Shown: positions 1 through 8,470 of the stretch, in pieces
How positions within the stretch are numbered: position 1 is the stretch's first letter
Layout of the letters: each line of letters opens with the position of its first letter
NCBI RefSeq assembly: GCF_900182905.1
Contig: NZ_FXUF01000007.1
Location: 62,001-126,000, forward strand
Reading direction: 5' to 3'
From: Anoxynatronum buryatiense
GTDB lineage: Bacteria > Bacillota > Clostridia > Peptostreptococcales > Tindalliaceae
Length of the DNA stretch: 64,000 nt
Notes under the pieces: generated by a model
The model's database searches: none
What the model was told of the DNA's origin: nothing
What the model saw: the letters and a program-made list of their open reading frames with translations, nothing else
Made by a program: the position numbers and the translations under genes

Positions 1-37
1 TTTTCAGTGAAGTTTTTTAGCTTAGAAGCATTTCAAC

Positions 38-1156
38 TTACAGACGCACCACCCGGTAAGAATGGCACTGCCTCTCAATGAGCTCCCAGTCCAGTTCTGC
101 CCCCACGCCGGGGCCTTCGGGAACAGTGATCATTCCCTGTTCATCGATGGGAAGGCTGCCCTTCATGGGAAACTGGAAAGATTCTTCAGGCACAAAGTAT
201 TCATAGTATTCGCAGTTGCGAATGGCACAGCTCACATGCAGGTTCACCAGATCCATGTAGTTCATGGTGGTGGTGTGAATTTCGCAGTTCAGTCCAAAGC
301 CCTCTGCCATATGGGCAATTTTCAGGGTGCCGGTGATCCCGTTTTTCCAGCTTACATCGGCCCGTACAATATCTGCCGCCCGCTGGGCGATGGTCTGGGC
401 CACTCCCCAGTGACAGCCCCGGGTGGTTTCTGTGGCGGCAATGGGAATATCCAGTGTGCGGCACAGCTCCTGATACTTGTAGAGCTCAAAATCACGGAAG
501 GGTTCTTCCAGCCACCGGTAATTCAGCTTTTCCAGCTGCCGGCCCACGGCAATGGCCTGATCAAGGGTGTATTCTGCCACAGGGTCACTCATGAGCACCA
601 TGTCGTCTCCCACGGCCTTGCGAATGGCTTGGTGAATCTCCATGTCAAGGGTCCAGGGGCCGGGGGGGTGAGCCTTGTAGGCGTGAATGCCTTTGCTCCT
701 ATAATAGAGGGCTTCTTCCACGTAGTCTTCCAGGGTTTCATGGAACAGCCCGCTGGCGTAAACAGGCAGCTGGGTGCGGTAGGCTCCCAGGTATTTGTAG
801 AGGGGCAGGCCCGCTTTTTTGGCGCACATGTCCCAAAGGGCCACATCCACCGGCCCTGGCAGGTACACAGGAAAAAAGGTGAGGTGGCGGTCGATGTTCC
901 AGAGCTCATGCCAGATTTTCTCCCGGTCATGGGGGTCGCGACCCATCACCACCGGGGCAATGTTGTCGTGAAGGTAGTTTTCTGTCACGCCGCCGCTGCG
1001 GGCGGCCAGGCAGGTGGCCAGGCCTTCGGTGCCATCGTCGGCAGTGAGCTTCAGCACCACCACATCCCAATCCATGGCGGCACCGCCCCGCCGTTTTTCA
1101 TCAAAAAGACATTTTTCCCGCTTCACCCACCAGGTTTCAAAAGATACGATTTTCAT
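38..1156 (-). CDS. Mandelate racemase/muconate-lactonizing enzyme family (enolase superfamily) protein
   Basis: 372 residues, the normal length for the mandelate racemase (MR) subgroup, which abstracts the proton alpha to a carboxylate, usually to dehydrate a sugar acid. By alignment spacing the Mg ligands are D191, E217 and E243 and the His-Asp dyad is H294/D267, matching D195, E221, E247, H297 and D270 of MR. The KxK motif reads K161-A-H163, so the second Lys is His. An AAGGAG site precedes the ATG. It lies with an esterase and a TRAP transporter, so a sugar-acid or uronate substrate is inferred, not shown. The upstream region carries 17-bp direct repeats that look regulatory. Family call is firm; substrate is unknown. 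Confidence 0.85.
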   Translation of the reverse strand: MKIVSFETWWVKREKCLFDEKRRGGAAMDWDVVVLKLTADDGTEGLATCLAARSGGVTENYLHDNIAPVVMGRDPHDREKIWHELWNIDRHLTFFPVYLPGPVDVALWDMCAKKAGLPLYKYLGAYRTQLPVYASGLFHETLEDYVEEALYYRSKGIHAYKAHPPGPWTLDMEIHQAIRKAVGDDMVLMSDPVAEYTLDQAIAVGRQLEKLNYRWLEEPFRDFELYKYQELCRTLDIPIAATETTRGCHWGVAQTIAQRAADIVRADVSWKNGITGTLKIAHMAEGFGLNCEIHTTTMNYMDLVNLHVSCAIRNCEYYEYFVPEESFQFPMKGSLPIDEQGMITVPEGPGVGAELDWELIERQCHSYRVVRL

Positions 1157-1481
1157 TGTCAGGCTCCTTTATCAGTGCTTATTAGAAATGCTACCCTCCG
1201 TGTTTATACGTGTTCAAACAAGAGTTTATAAGTGAACGCTTATATCCGTATTAAAATGAACGCTTATATCCGTGTTTAAACGAAATCCCATCACTTTGTT
1301 AAATGAAAGCTGATATGAAACTTAAATGAACGCTTTTCCAACGGTGTTTGCATTGCTTTCATGGGCACATGCGTCACCATTTGATAAGAAATCGATCAAG
1401 AATCGATACGGATTTCCTTCGGCAGGAAAGCACCTGGTGCAGCCATCTTTTCTTGATGATCATTGTGAATCACTCTAAATT
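1157..1481. promoter_or_regulatory. Regulatory spacer upstream of the enolase-family gene, with direct repeats
   Basis: Two identical 17-bp copies of tgaacgcttatatccgt lie at 1233-1249 and 1257-1273, a 24-bp pitch. A partial third copy (tgaacgctt) is at 1327-1335. The first copy overlaps an inverted repeat TATAAG-N6-CTTATA at 1227-1244. On the minus strand these sit just upstream of a TATAAA-like element near 1204-1209 and the enolase-family start. The layout suggests sites for an activator or a multimeric repressor; the protein is not identified. Confidence 0.5.
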
Positions 1482-2291
1482 TTAAAGAGTTTCTGCCAGC
1501 CACTCCACCGCCAGGGCAAACCAGGTGGCCACGTGGGGGTCGGCCCACCGTTGATTCTCCGGCTGCTCCACCGCTGGAGTTGCCAGAGAAAGCCCGTGCT
1601 CGCCCCGGGGATACAGGTGCAGCTCTGCCGTCACCTGTGCCTTCATGAGAGCCTCCAGAAACAACAGGCTGTTTTTGGCTGGTACCAGTTCATCTGCCAG
1701 GGTGTGCCACAAAAATGTGGGGGGTGTCTGGTCTGTCACCTGCTCTTCCAGGGAAAACAGCTGACACAGTTCAGGGTCTGGGCCTGCCAGCTGTTGAAAG
1801 CTGGCGGCATGGGCGCACTCCCGGGCAGAAATCACCGGATAGCAGAGCACCAGAGCATCCGGCCGGTGAAGTTTAAAACTGGTGGTGGCAGGAAACAGAT
1901 CGTTTCGGTGCCACAGGGTTCCCAGGCTGCCCGCCAGATGACCGCCGGCAGAAAAGCCGCAGACTGCCACCTTTACGCCGGAAACCGCCGTGTTCTCTGC
2001 CAAAGCCACTTGTTGCCGGGCTTCTGCCACGGCTTGGGACAGCTGATGCAGCGGCTGCCACCCCAAGGGTGCCGGTGCCACCTTGTAGTGAAGTACAAAG
2101 GCATGAAATCCCGCCTGATTGAAGGCTTCGGCCACCGGTTTTCCTTCCCGGTGAGAAATCATCTGGTACCCGCCGCCGGGGCAAATCACCACCGCCTGCC
2201 GGGTACTGCCTTCTGCCAGCAGATAAGCGTCCAGCCAGCCTTCATTTTCAAGGGGAATGTGAAAAACGCCGTGATTGGCCGTGATTTCCAT
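1482..2291 (-). CDS. Alpha/beta-hydrolase esterase (acetylxylan esterase / BD-FAE-like)
   Basis: 269 residues, one alpha/beta-hydrolase domain, no signal peptide, so cytoplasmic. The oxyanion-hole motif is PGGGY (39-43), the nucleophile elbow is G-F-S114-A-G, and D200 (LADELVP) and H232 (GEHGLS) complete the triad. This is the pattern of small carbohydrate esterases that remove acetyl groups from imported sugars or oligosaccharides. It lies downstream of the TRAP permease genes on the same strand and upstream of the enolase-family gene, consistent with deacylation of the imported acid. The start is the ATG preceded by AGAGG. Substrate is inferred only. Confidence 0.8.
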   Translation of the reverse strand: MEITANHGVFHIPLENEGWLDAYLLAEGSTRQAVVICPGGGYQMISHREGKPVAEAFNQAGFHAFVLHYKVAPAPLGWQPLHQLSQAVAEARQQVALAENTAVSGVKVAVCGFSAGGHLAGSLGTLWHRNDLFPATTSFKLHRPDALVLCYPVISARECAHAASFQQLAGPDPELCQLFSLEEQVTDQTPPTFLWHTLADELVPAKNSLLFLEALMKAQVTAELHLYPRGEHGLSLATPAVEQPENQRWADPHVATWFALAVEWLAETL

Positions 2292-2745
2292 GGAACAACC
2301 TCTTTTCCTGTCTGTTAAAACACTTGCAAAGACCGCAGTTCTATTTCATGGTCGCTGTTGTTAGTTTATTTGAGTGCTGCGTTACATGACGTTACGTTCT
2401 GCGGTTGATTGATGAGAGCCGGAAGCCAGCATTGCTGTCTTCCGGCCGGGCACTTCAATGTCGAAGTGTTGAAGGTTCTTTTTTCAATAAGGTACATCTA
2501 CTGCTTTGATGTAAACGTCTCATTTGATAATGGCCTGACTGCCCGTCGGGCAGCACATTATTGACCCAATGTACATTTTGCGGCTGCCTTTTGTTTAATC
2601 GTTCAACAATCAGCTGTTTCTGTACACCTTTAACTTCTCAACGATCAACTTCTGCTCCACCGCTTCAGCCGACCAGCAATCTGCCAATCCTCTCCAGAAA
2701 CCCTTTGGCTCAACCCTCACAGCTTATGGAATCATCTTCAACAAG
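2292..2745. other. Spacer between TRAP permease and esterase genes, with two hairpins
   Basis: No convincing gene. It contains a perfect 8-bp stem GCCGGAAG/CTTCCGGC (2418-2446) with an inner CAGC/GCTG pairing, and a compact CTGCCCG/CGGGCAG palindrome (2539-2553). Neither is followed by a T run on the minus strand, so they are weak terminators at best. The esterase may have its own promoter in this spacer, but I could not pick one. Confidence 0.4.
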
Positions 2746-4053
2746 CTAACTGCCCAGCACGGGCATCATCAAATTAGGCAGCCACATGACCAGCCCCGGA
2801 ACAAAGGTGATCAGCAGCAGCACTGCCACCATAACGCCCAGGAAGGGCAGCAGGGTTTTCACCAGCCGCTCGATGGGGACGCCGGAAACGGCGCTGCCCA
2901 CAAAGAGGGTGCCTCCCACCGGCGGGGTGATGAGGCCAATGCCCAGGTTTAGAATCATAATGGCACCAAAGTGCACCGGGTCGATACCGATGCTGATGGC
3001 GATGGGCAACAGCACGGGAGTGGCCACCAGAATAATGGCCGACATGTCCATGATGGTTCCCAGAACCAGCATCAGTATGTTCAGCATCAGCATAATCAGG
3101 TATTTATTTTCGGTGATGCCAAAAATGGCATTGGAAACCATTTGGGGCATCCGCAGAAATGTGAGCAGCCAGCCGAATACGGTGGAGGTGGAGATGAGAA
3201 TCAGCACAATGGCCAAGGTTCCCAGAGAACGCTCCATCACCTTCCACATTTCTTTCAGGCTCAACTCCCGGTAGATCAGGAAGCTCACCAGCATGGCCCA
3301 TACCACAGCAATGGCGGCTGATTCGGTGGCAGTGAAGATGCCGGAAACAACCCCCAGCACCACGATGACCACGGTGAGCAGGCCCCAGATGGAATCCACC
3401 AGGGTTTTCAGCACATTGATGAGATGAAAAGGATCCCCTTTGGGGTAACGGCGTTTCACCGCCAGAATGTAGCTGTAAATCATCAGGGCAATCCCCAGAA
3501 TAATGCCAGGAATCAGACCCGCCAGAAACAGGCGCCCCACAGAAACGGTGCCCGCCACCATGGCGTACATCACCATGTTGTGACTGGGGGGAATGAGCAG
3601 TCCCTGCACAGAGCTGGTCATGGTGATATTGGTGGCAAACTCTTCGTCGTAGCCCTGGTCTTTCATCATGGGAATAAGAATGGTACCCAGAGAAGCGGTG
3701 TCAGCAGTGGAAGAGCCGGAAATGCCGCCAAAGAACATGGAAGCCACAATGTTCACCATGGCCAGGCCGCCGCGAATCCATCCCACCAGCGCATCCGAAA
3801 GGGCAATAAGCCGTTTTGAAATGCCTCCGGCCCCCATGAGCTCACCAGCAATGATAAAGAAGGGAACCGCCATGAGGCTGAACACATTCACGCCTTTCAC
3901 CATGAGCTGGGCCACCTGCATGAGGGGCAGTCCCAGGTAAAGGGTGGTAATGATACTGGAAATCCCAATGGCAAAGGCAATGGGGAAACGGCTGATAATC
4001 ATCACAAATAAAGAGCCGACAAGTATGAGAACTGCAATGGTGTTTTGATCCAT
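2746..4053 (-). CDS. dctM: TRAP transporter large permease subunit DctM
   Basis: 435 residues, very hydrophobic, with about twelve predicted membrane spans. It has the DctM features FFGGISGSSTADTASLG near residue 110 and GIGLITPPVGGTLFV near 370. It forms the sodium-driven channel of a tripartite ATP-independent periplasmic transporter importing a carboxylate substrate. The dctQ stop and the dctM ATG overlap (TGATG), with an AAAGGAGG site inside dctQ, so the two are translationally coupled. With dctP upstream the transporter is complete. Linkage to the enolase-family enzyme suggests a sugar-acid substrate, which is inference. Confidence 0.95.
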   Translation of the reverse strand: MDQNTIAVLILVGSLFVMIISRFPIAFAIGISSIITTLYLGLPLMQVAQLMVKGVNVFSLMAVPFFIIAGELMGAGGISKRLIALSDALVGWIRGGLAMVNIVASMFFGGISGSSTADTASLGTILIPMMKDQGYDEEFATNITMTSSVQGLLIPPSHNMVMYAMVAGTVSVGRLFLAGLIPGIILGIALMIYSYILAVKRRYPKGDPFHLINVLKTLVDSIWGLLTVVIVVLGVVSGIFTATESAAIAVVWAMLVSFLIYRELSLKEMWKVMERSLGTLAIVLILISTSTVFGWLLTFLRMPQMVSNAIFGITENKYLIMLMLNILMLVLGTIMDMSAIILVATPVLLPIAISIGIDPVHFGAIMILNLGIGLITPPVGGTLFVGSAVSGVPIERLVKTLLPFLGVMVAVLLLITFVPGLVMWLPNLMMPVLGS

Positions 4054-4607
4054 CAGGCGGTTTCCTCCTTTCCTTGAATGACAGCTGATTGTTGCGTATT
4101 GTCTGTGTTATTCGTTGGGCTTCCGGAAAGATCTTTGTTGCGGTGTCGGTGAATGAAGTTCAGCAGTCGCTCGATTTCCATAAGACACATGGCCGCTCCC
4201 GCCATGGGAACTGACAGGTAGAGCCACATGGACCGGATACCTACGCCAGTTATCAGATTGCGTCCTGCCAGCATGGAGAAGCGCCAGCCGTAAATCATCA
4301 TAAAAATGGAGAAGGCGAAAATACAGATCTGAGCGGCACCCTTCATCACGTTAACGACTTTTTCAGGCAACAGAAAATCAATAATAGTCATGCGGATGTG
4401 GGTATCTTTGCGAATTGCCAGGGCCGCACTGATGAGGGACATATACACCATGCACATGAGTACCACCGGCTCACCCCATGTGGGGCTGCTGCGCAGCACA
4501 TACCGGCCAAAGACCACGTAGGATGTGATGGCCACCATGCCGATGAAACAGAGCTTGCAAAAAGTCATGAAGAATAAGTAGACCTTGTCAAAAAACTTTG
4601 TCATCAC
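4053..4607 (-). CDS. dctQ: TRAP transporter small permease subunit DctQ
   Basis: 184 residues with four predicted membrane helices and the loose DctQ pattern (RYVLRSSPTWGEPVVL near residues 31-46). It is the small membrane partner that scaffolds DctM. The start is GTG at 4607 seven bases after GGGAGG; an ATG one codon later (4604) is an alternative. The C-terminal tail of about 40 residues is hydrophilic. It lies between dctP, separated by a spacer with a stable stem-loop, and dctM, which overlaps its stop codon. Confidence 0.9.
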   Translation of the reverse strand: MMTKFFDKVYLFFMTFCKLCFIGMVAITSYVVFGRYVLRSSPTWGEPVVLMCMVYMSLISAALAIRKDTHIRMTIIDFLLPEKVVNVMKGAAQICIFAFSIFMMIYGWRFSMLAGRNLITGVGIRSMWLYLSVPMAGAAMCLMEIERLLNFIHRHRNKDLSGSPTNNTDNTQQSAVIQGKEETA

Positions 4608-4630
4608 GTTGGTACCTCCCTGTTGATCAA

Positions 4631-4656
4631 AAGGGGCAGCGAAGTCGCTGCCCCTT
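4631..4656 (-). terminator. Intercistronic stem-loop between dctP and dctQ
   Basis: Perfect 11-bp inverted repeat AAGGGGCAGCG/CGCTGCCCCTT with a 4-base loop. Read on the minus strand it is followed by TTTT. Placed after the binding-protein gene and before the permease genes, it likely acts as a partial terminator or 3'-end stabiliser that makes dctP more abundant than dctQM. That role is inferred from position. Confidence 0.6.
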
Positions 4657-4750
4657 GAGGAGATGCTGCAGGTTCTTCCAATGGTTTGTTGTTCACTGGT
4701 TCACTGGTTTACTGATTCAATGCAGCAAATGGATTTCTTCTGAATTGTCT

Positions 4751-5809
4751 TTACTTGTTGATGATGGCCTGATATTCATCTTCAAGACCAACAATGTATT
4801 TTTCCACAACACTTTGAGTTGCTTCCATGTAAGGGGTTTTATCCGGTACTTCGATGACATTGGCTCCTGCTGCCTTGATATCTTCCAGCAGTTGGTTGTC
4901 AAGCACTTCAATGCTTTCACGGTTCCAGATTTCGGTTTCCTTGGCAGCTTCCATGAGAATGGCCTGGTCTTCAGCATCCAGCGTATCCCATACTTGCTCG
5001 CTCATGAGTACGATGGAGGGGCTGTAGGTGTGGCCGGAAAGAATGTAGTTGGGAGCCACTTCAAAGAACTTGTTGGAGTAGTAGCCGGAATGAGGCTGTT
5101 CGGCACCGTCAACGGTTCCTGATTGCAGGGCGGAATACAGTTCTGAGAAAGAAATGGGTGTTGACTGGATGCCCATGGCGGCAACGGTTTCACTCATCAG
5201 ATCAGTGGTGGGAACACGCAGTTTCATGCCTCTGAAATCTTCGATGGAGTCAATTTCTTTGCCGGGAACAGTGAAGAAGTTTCTGGAACCTTCATCCAGG
5301 TAAAAGAGGCCTACCATGCCGGTGCCCACTTCCTGAGCTTCTTTAAGGAAATCATCACCGATGTCACTGTGCAACACACTCCACAGATGATCTCTGTCGC
5401 GGAAAATGAAGGGAAGTCCAAACAAGTTCAGCTTCTGAACGCCAAAGTCTGTCAGGCTGTTGGTGTTACCCCGGGCGATATCAATGGCGCCGCCACCCAT
5501 TTGCAGGGTTTGATACGCAGTTTTTTCGTCTCCCAGCTGACCTGCTGGATACACTTCGATGGTGATCCGGCCGCCGGATTTTTCGCTGACCAGTTCTGCA
5601 AACTTGTCTGCCGCTTCGTCCATGATATGACCGTCGGGATTCAATTCAGCGTACTTGAGGGAATAGCTGGGCTTATCTGCCGGTGCGGCTGCGCTGCCGT
5701 TGCCGGATTCAGCGGGTGCCGGAGCCGGTGCGGATGAATTGGAGCCACATCCTGCCAAAAGAGAAATACTCATCATACCTGCCAACAATAATGCTGCCTT
5801 CTTTTTCAT
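4751..5809 (-). CDS. dctP: TRAP transporter substrate-binding lipoprotein DctP
   Basis: 352 residues from the ATG at 5809, chosen because GGGGAGGT lies just before it and a lipoprotein signal peptide starts there (lysines, hydrophobic core, LLAGC with lipidated Cys21). An in-frame ATG at 5896 would bury the signal peptide. The mature protein opens with an Ala/Pro/Ser linker and continues as a DctP-family domain with the signature LRVPTTDLMSETVAAMG in its middle. It captures the substrate outside the membrane and delivers it to DctQM. The ligand cannot be told from sequence. Confidence 0.93.
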   Translation of the reverse strand: MKKKAALLLAGMMSISLLAGCGSNSSAPAPAPAESGNGSAAAPADKPSYSLKYAELNPDGHIMDEAADKFAELVSEKSGGRITIEVYPAGQLGDEKTAYQTLQMGGGAIDIARGNTNSLTDFGVQKLNLFGLPFIFRDRDHLWSVLHSDIGDDFLKEAQEVGTGMVGLFYLDEGSRNFFTVPGKEIDSIEDFRGMKLRVPTTDLMSETVAAMGIQSTPISFSELYSALQSGTVDGAEQPHSGYYSNKFFEVAPNYILSGHTYSPSIVLMSEQVWDTLDAEDQAILMEAAKETEIWNRESIEVLDNQLLEDIKAAGANVIEVPDKTPYMEATQSVVEKYIVGLEDEYQAIINK

Positions 5810-6289
5810 TTTGTTACCTCCCCTTTTTTGCAGTGACTCAGGGTTTTCCTGAAACTGCTTTTCTTCGTTTTGAAACCTGTCACTGATCTTTGGCACCCGG
5901 AACTCGCTTGGTATAAATGGAAGACGTTTTCCTGATGCGCAAAAATCTTCTTTTTGCTCCGCTGATGGCGGGAGTGATTTCCGCTGCCATTTTGCGAAAT
6001 GACTCTGTTGACAACCGACTGTTCTGAGAAGAACAGACGGGTTACAGACAACACTTGAACGCTCTTGCTGATTTCAATTGCCTTTCTGTTCACGTTTCTT
6101 TTGATGATTTTACGCCTGTTTTTTTGATGGTGCTTATGATGCCAATGATACTTATGATGCCGGAGATGTTAAACACGTCAGTAATTCTAAAGATATTTAA
6201 AGATGTTAAGGATTCCAAAGATGTTAAGGATTCCAAAGATGCCACAGGCGGGAACTTATCATGCTGATTGTCAGGCTGATGGTATCCCT
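5810..6289. promoter_or_regulatory. Spacer upstream of dctP with an operator-like palindrome and an 18-bp tandem repeat
   Basis: No convincing gene. CTGTTCT-N4-AGAACAG (6019-6036) is a perfect 7-bp inverted repeat of operator size. An 18-bp unit, aaagatgttaaggattcc, occurs twice and a bit at 6199-6241. The TRAP operon promoter must lie here, but no clear -35/-10 pair stands out. The LacI-type operator found next to the regulator gene is not present in this spacer. Confidence 0.4.
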
Positions 6290-7345
6290 TTACAGGTACA
6301 TGGATAAATTGCTGTTAAAAAGAACCACGCTTTCCACATACTTGACATCTTCGATGGGTTTTTCACCCTTGATCAGATAATCCAACAGGCGTCTGGTTGC
6401 CAGGTAGGCCTGTTGATAGGGGTTTTTGTAAATAATGTTGTTCAGTATGCCCGCTTTCATATTGGCTGCATTCTCGTCAAACAAGTCACTTCCGATGACC
6501 CGCAGCTTACCCGCCAGTCCCATTTCCTTCACCAGCTTGCCGATCATTACGCTGCCCCGTGCATTGACGCTGTAAATGGCCCGGATGCTTGGATCGCTGT
6601 TAAGGTATTCCCGCATGCGCATGGAAATCTCTTCTTCATCCTTGTAGCCGTGAACTTTGACAGTTTTCAGGCTGATTTCGTTTTCTTTTATGTAAGCGTC
6701 AAAGCCCTGGATAATACCGTAATGGGAGGGCACCATGATGTCACCGGCGCCAATGAGCACACTGCTGTTTTCAGGAAGCTGAGAACTCAACAGCTCTGCC
6801 ACCATACGGCCTGTTAATTCGTAATTGGCCTGTACACAGCCCATGCGGCCGCTGTCATGAAGATCATCACAGGTGAGCATGACGGGAATGCCCTGTTGAA
6901 TAAACTGGCGAATGGCCTGCTCCCCCCGTTCATCGTGGGCATGACCGACAGTGATTAACCCGTCAATTTCATGGTTATACCTTTCCAGCACGGCTGTCAG
7001 CTCATGACCCTGCACATTCATTGTGTTGTAGTAAGGTATTTCGATGACCTGCAGATTATAATCCTGAAGCTCCTCCATACAGTCCCGAAACCCCTGCCAG
7101 ACATAGGTATAGTAATACCGGTTCTGCTCTGTGGAGCCGGGAAAAGCCGCCACAATTCGCAGGGTTTTCCGTTTAAGGGAAGAAGCCACATAGTTGGGAC
7201 GATAGCCAAACTCACGGGCTGTCTCCAGTATTCGCTCCCGCAGTTCATCCCCAACGCCAGGCTTGCCGTTTAAGGCACGGTGTACGGTTCCTGAAGAAAC
7301 ACCCATATTTGCCGCAAGATCTTTGATGGTGACTCGTTTGACCAT
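6290..7345 (-). CDS. LacI-family transcriptional regulator
   Basis: 351 residues from the ATG at 7345; a GTG three codons upstream (7354) is an alternative. The N-terminal helix-turn-helix (VTIKDLAANMGVSSGTVHRAL) and hinge (NYVASSLKRK) are classic LacI, followed by a type-1 periplasmic-binding-protein fold for a sugar-like effector. Downstream are the TRAP operon, esterase and enolase-family genes, so it probably controls that block. The promoter (TTGACA-N17-TAAAAT) and an operator just downstream of the predicted transcription start indicate autorepression. Effector is unknown. Confidence 0.9.
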   Translation of the reverse strand: MVKRVTIKDLAANMGVSSGTVHRALNGKPGVGDELRERILETAREFGYRPNYVASSLKRKTLRIVAAFPGSTEQNRYYYTYVWQGFRDCMEELQDYNLQVIEIPYYNTMNVQGHELTAVLERYNHEIDGLITVGHAHDERGEQAIRQFIQQGIPVMLTCDDLHDSGRMGCVQANYELTGRMVAELLSSQLPENSSVLIGAGDIMVPSHYGIIQGFDAYIKENEISLKTVKVHGYKDEEEISMRMREYLNSDPSIRAIYSVNARGSVMIGKLVKEMGLAGKLRVIGSDLFDENAANMKAGILNNIIYKNPYQQAYLATRRLLDYLIKGEKPIEDVKYVESVVLFNSNLSMYL

Positions 7346-7363
7346 TCGTTTCACCGCTTCACG

Positions 7364-7379
7364 TTTACTAAAACGTTTT
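7364..7379. promoter_or_regulatory. LacI-type operator 1 (autoregulatory)
   Basis: tttactaaaacgtttt, with the central AAAACGTTTT palindrome typical of LacI-family sites. It lies about 10-25 bases downstream of the predicted start of the regulator transcript, a roadblock position. An identical 16-mer occurs 268 bases away at 7632-7647. Confidence 0.7.
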
Positions 7380-7396
7380 CCTAACGTTCTGGCCTT

Positions 7397-7425
7397 ATTT
7401 TAATATGCTCTTTCCTGCCTGTCAA
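7397..7425 (-). promoter_or_regulatory. Promoter of the LacI-family gene
   Basis: On the minus strand TTGACA (7420-7425), a 17-base spacer and TAAAAT (7397-7402): a near-consensus housekeeping-sigma promoter. Transcription would begin near 7390, just before operator 1. Confidence 0.8.
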
Positions 7426-7631
7426 TGCTTTTTTCAAAAAAAGATAAGAAATGGTTGAAAAAGTGAGAATCTTTTGTGATTCATGCGTTGTGCCGGTTTT
7501 GGTTTTTTGTGTATTTTCAAGGCTTTCATACGTCACAATTTGATTGTGATTTATTGTTCCGACCAGGCCTTGCTTTTTCCAGGGAAAGTATCCGCTGAAC
7601 AATCTGAATATTCACTGGTTTATTAGCCGCT

Positions 7632-7647
7632 TTTACTAAAACGTTTT
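7632..7647. promoter_or_regulatory. LacI-type operator 2
   Basis: Identical 16-mer to operator 1. It sits just upstream of an extended -10 element (TGG-TATAGT, 7674-7682) that would drive the YcxB-like gene. It could allow repression by looping or bring the YcxB-like gene under the same regulator. Confidence 0.6.
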
Positions 7648-7769
7648 AATCTCTTTTCTCCCATTTCTTCTTATGGTATAGTGAAATCACTTACCATTAC
7701 CTTGCCGCCAGTGTGGCTGAAGCGGCATGCCTGCTCTTCACCTTAAACTTGTTCTCAGGAGGAAATTCT

Positions 7770-8303
7770 ATGGAAAAATCCCTTGTTATTCGCACCACCA
7801 TTAATGCCCAGGTTTTTCGCCAGTTCAGTTATTTCAATGCTTTTCAAATGAACCACCGGGGTTTGATGCTGCTTTTCTTTCCTGTATTTCTCATTATTCT
7901 GGGTGTGATTCACTTAAACACCGGCAGCCGCCTTTTTTTCTATGCCTACTGCGGCGCCGGCCTGTTGCTTCCTGCCCTCTACCTGACTTTCTATCATGTA
8001 TCCCTGAAGCGCCAGATTCGTCTCCATGGTCTGGATACGCCCCGCGTTGCCTATACGGTGACCCTGGACCCTCATGAGGTTCAGGTGGTGAATGCTCATG
8101 AAACCACCACTTTTCAATGGCATCAGGTGTACCGGGTTTTTCACCTTGATCACGTTTCCTACCTGTACCTCACCAAAGCCCGGGCTTTTATTCTGCCCCA
8201 TGGCGATTTTCACCAGGGAACCCCTGAGGCGCTGATCAAACTGGTGGACGAGCAGGTGCCTGTCATTCGCGTCAAGAATAAACGCCCTCAGTCAACGGGA
8301 TAG
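7770..8303 (+). CDS. YcxB-like membrane protein
   Basis: 177 residues from the ATG at 7770 after CAGGAGGAAATT; an upstream in-frame ATG at 7713 lacks a binding site. Two hydrophobic segments (about residues 30-50 and 55-75) are followed by a soluble C-terminal domain with a WHQVYRVF...YLYL...AFILP pattern, as in the YcxB-like family (PF14317-type). The function of that family is unknown. It is transcribed away from the LacI-family gene and has a LacI-type operator upstream, so it may belong to the same regulon. Convergent with serS. Confidence 0.75.
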   Translation: MEKSLVIRTTINAQVFRQFSYFNAFQMNHRGLMLLFFPVFLIILGVIHLNTGSRLFFYAYCGAGLLLPALYLTFYHVSLKRQIRLHGLDTPRVAYTVTLDPHEVQVVNAHETTTFQWHQVYRVFHLDHVSYLYLTKARAFILPHGDFHQGTPEALIKLVDEQVPVIRVKNKRPQSTG

Positions 8304-8353
8304 TACCCGGCGCATGCCTTTTATTGCCATTCGTGCCAGATTGATTCAACCAA

Positions 8354-8395
8354 AAAGCAGTGACTTCCGCCTGTTCTAAGCGGTGTCACTGCTTT
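8354..8395. terminator. Bidirectional terminator between the YcxB-like gene and serS
   Basis: Stem AAAGCAGTGAC/GTCACTGCTTT with an inner CCGC/GCGG pairing. T-rich sequence follows on both strands, as expected between convergent genes. Confidence 0.85.
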
Positions 8396-8470
8396 GTTTG
8401 TTCGTTATGCTTCATGCCTGATTGCCTTTACTGCGTGATTATATGTGTAGGTGATTGTGTGATTGACCGG

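Noticed and set aside
62-1231. 389-codon open frame on the plus strand
   Set aside because: Antisense shadow of the enolase-family gene; no ribosome binding site and a composition unlike a real protein.
2418-2446. GCCGGAAG/CTTCCGGC hairpin as a dctM terminator
   Set aside because: Stem is good but there is no T run on the minus strand and it is 300 bases past the stop; left as an unassigned hairpin.
2786-3321. Plus-strand open frames opposite dctM
   Set aside because: Methionine- or histidine-rich shadows of the dctM coding strand.
7381-7602. 73-codon open frame on the minus strand upstream of the LacI-family gene
   Set aside because: It overlaps the regulator promoter, lacks a ribosome binding site and resembles no protein.
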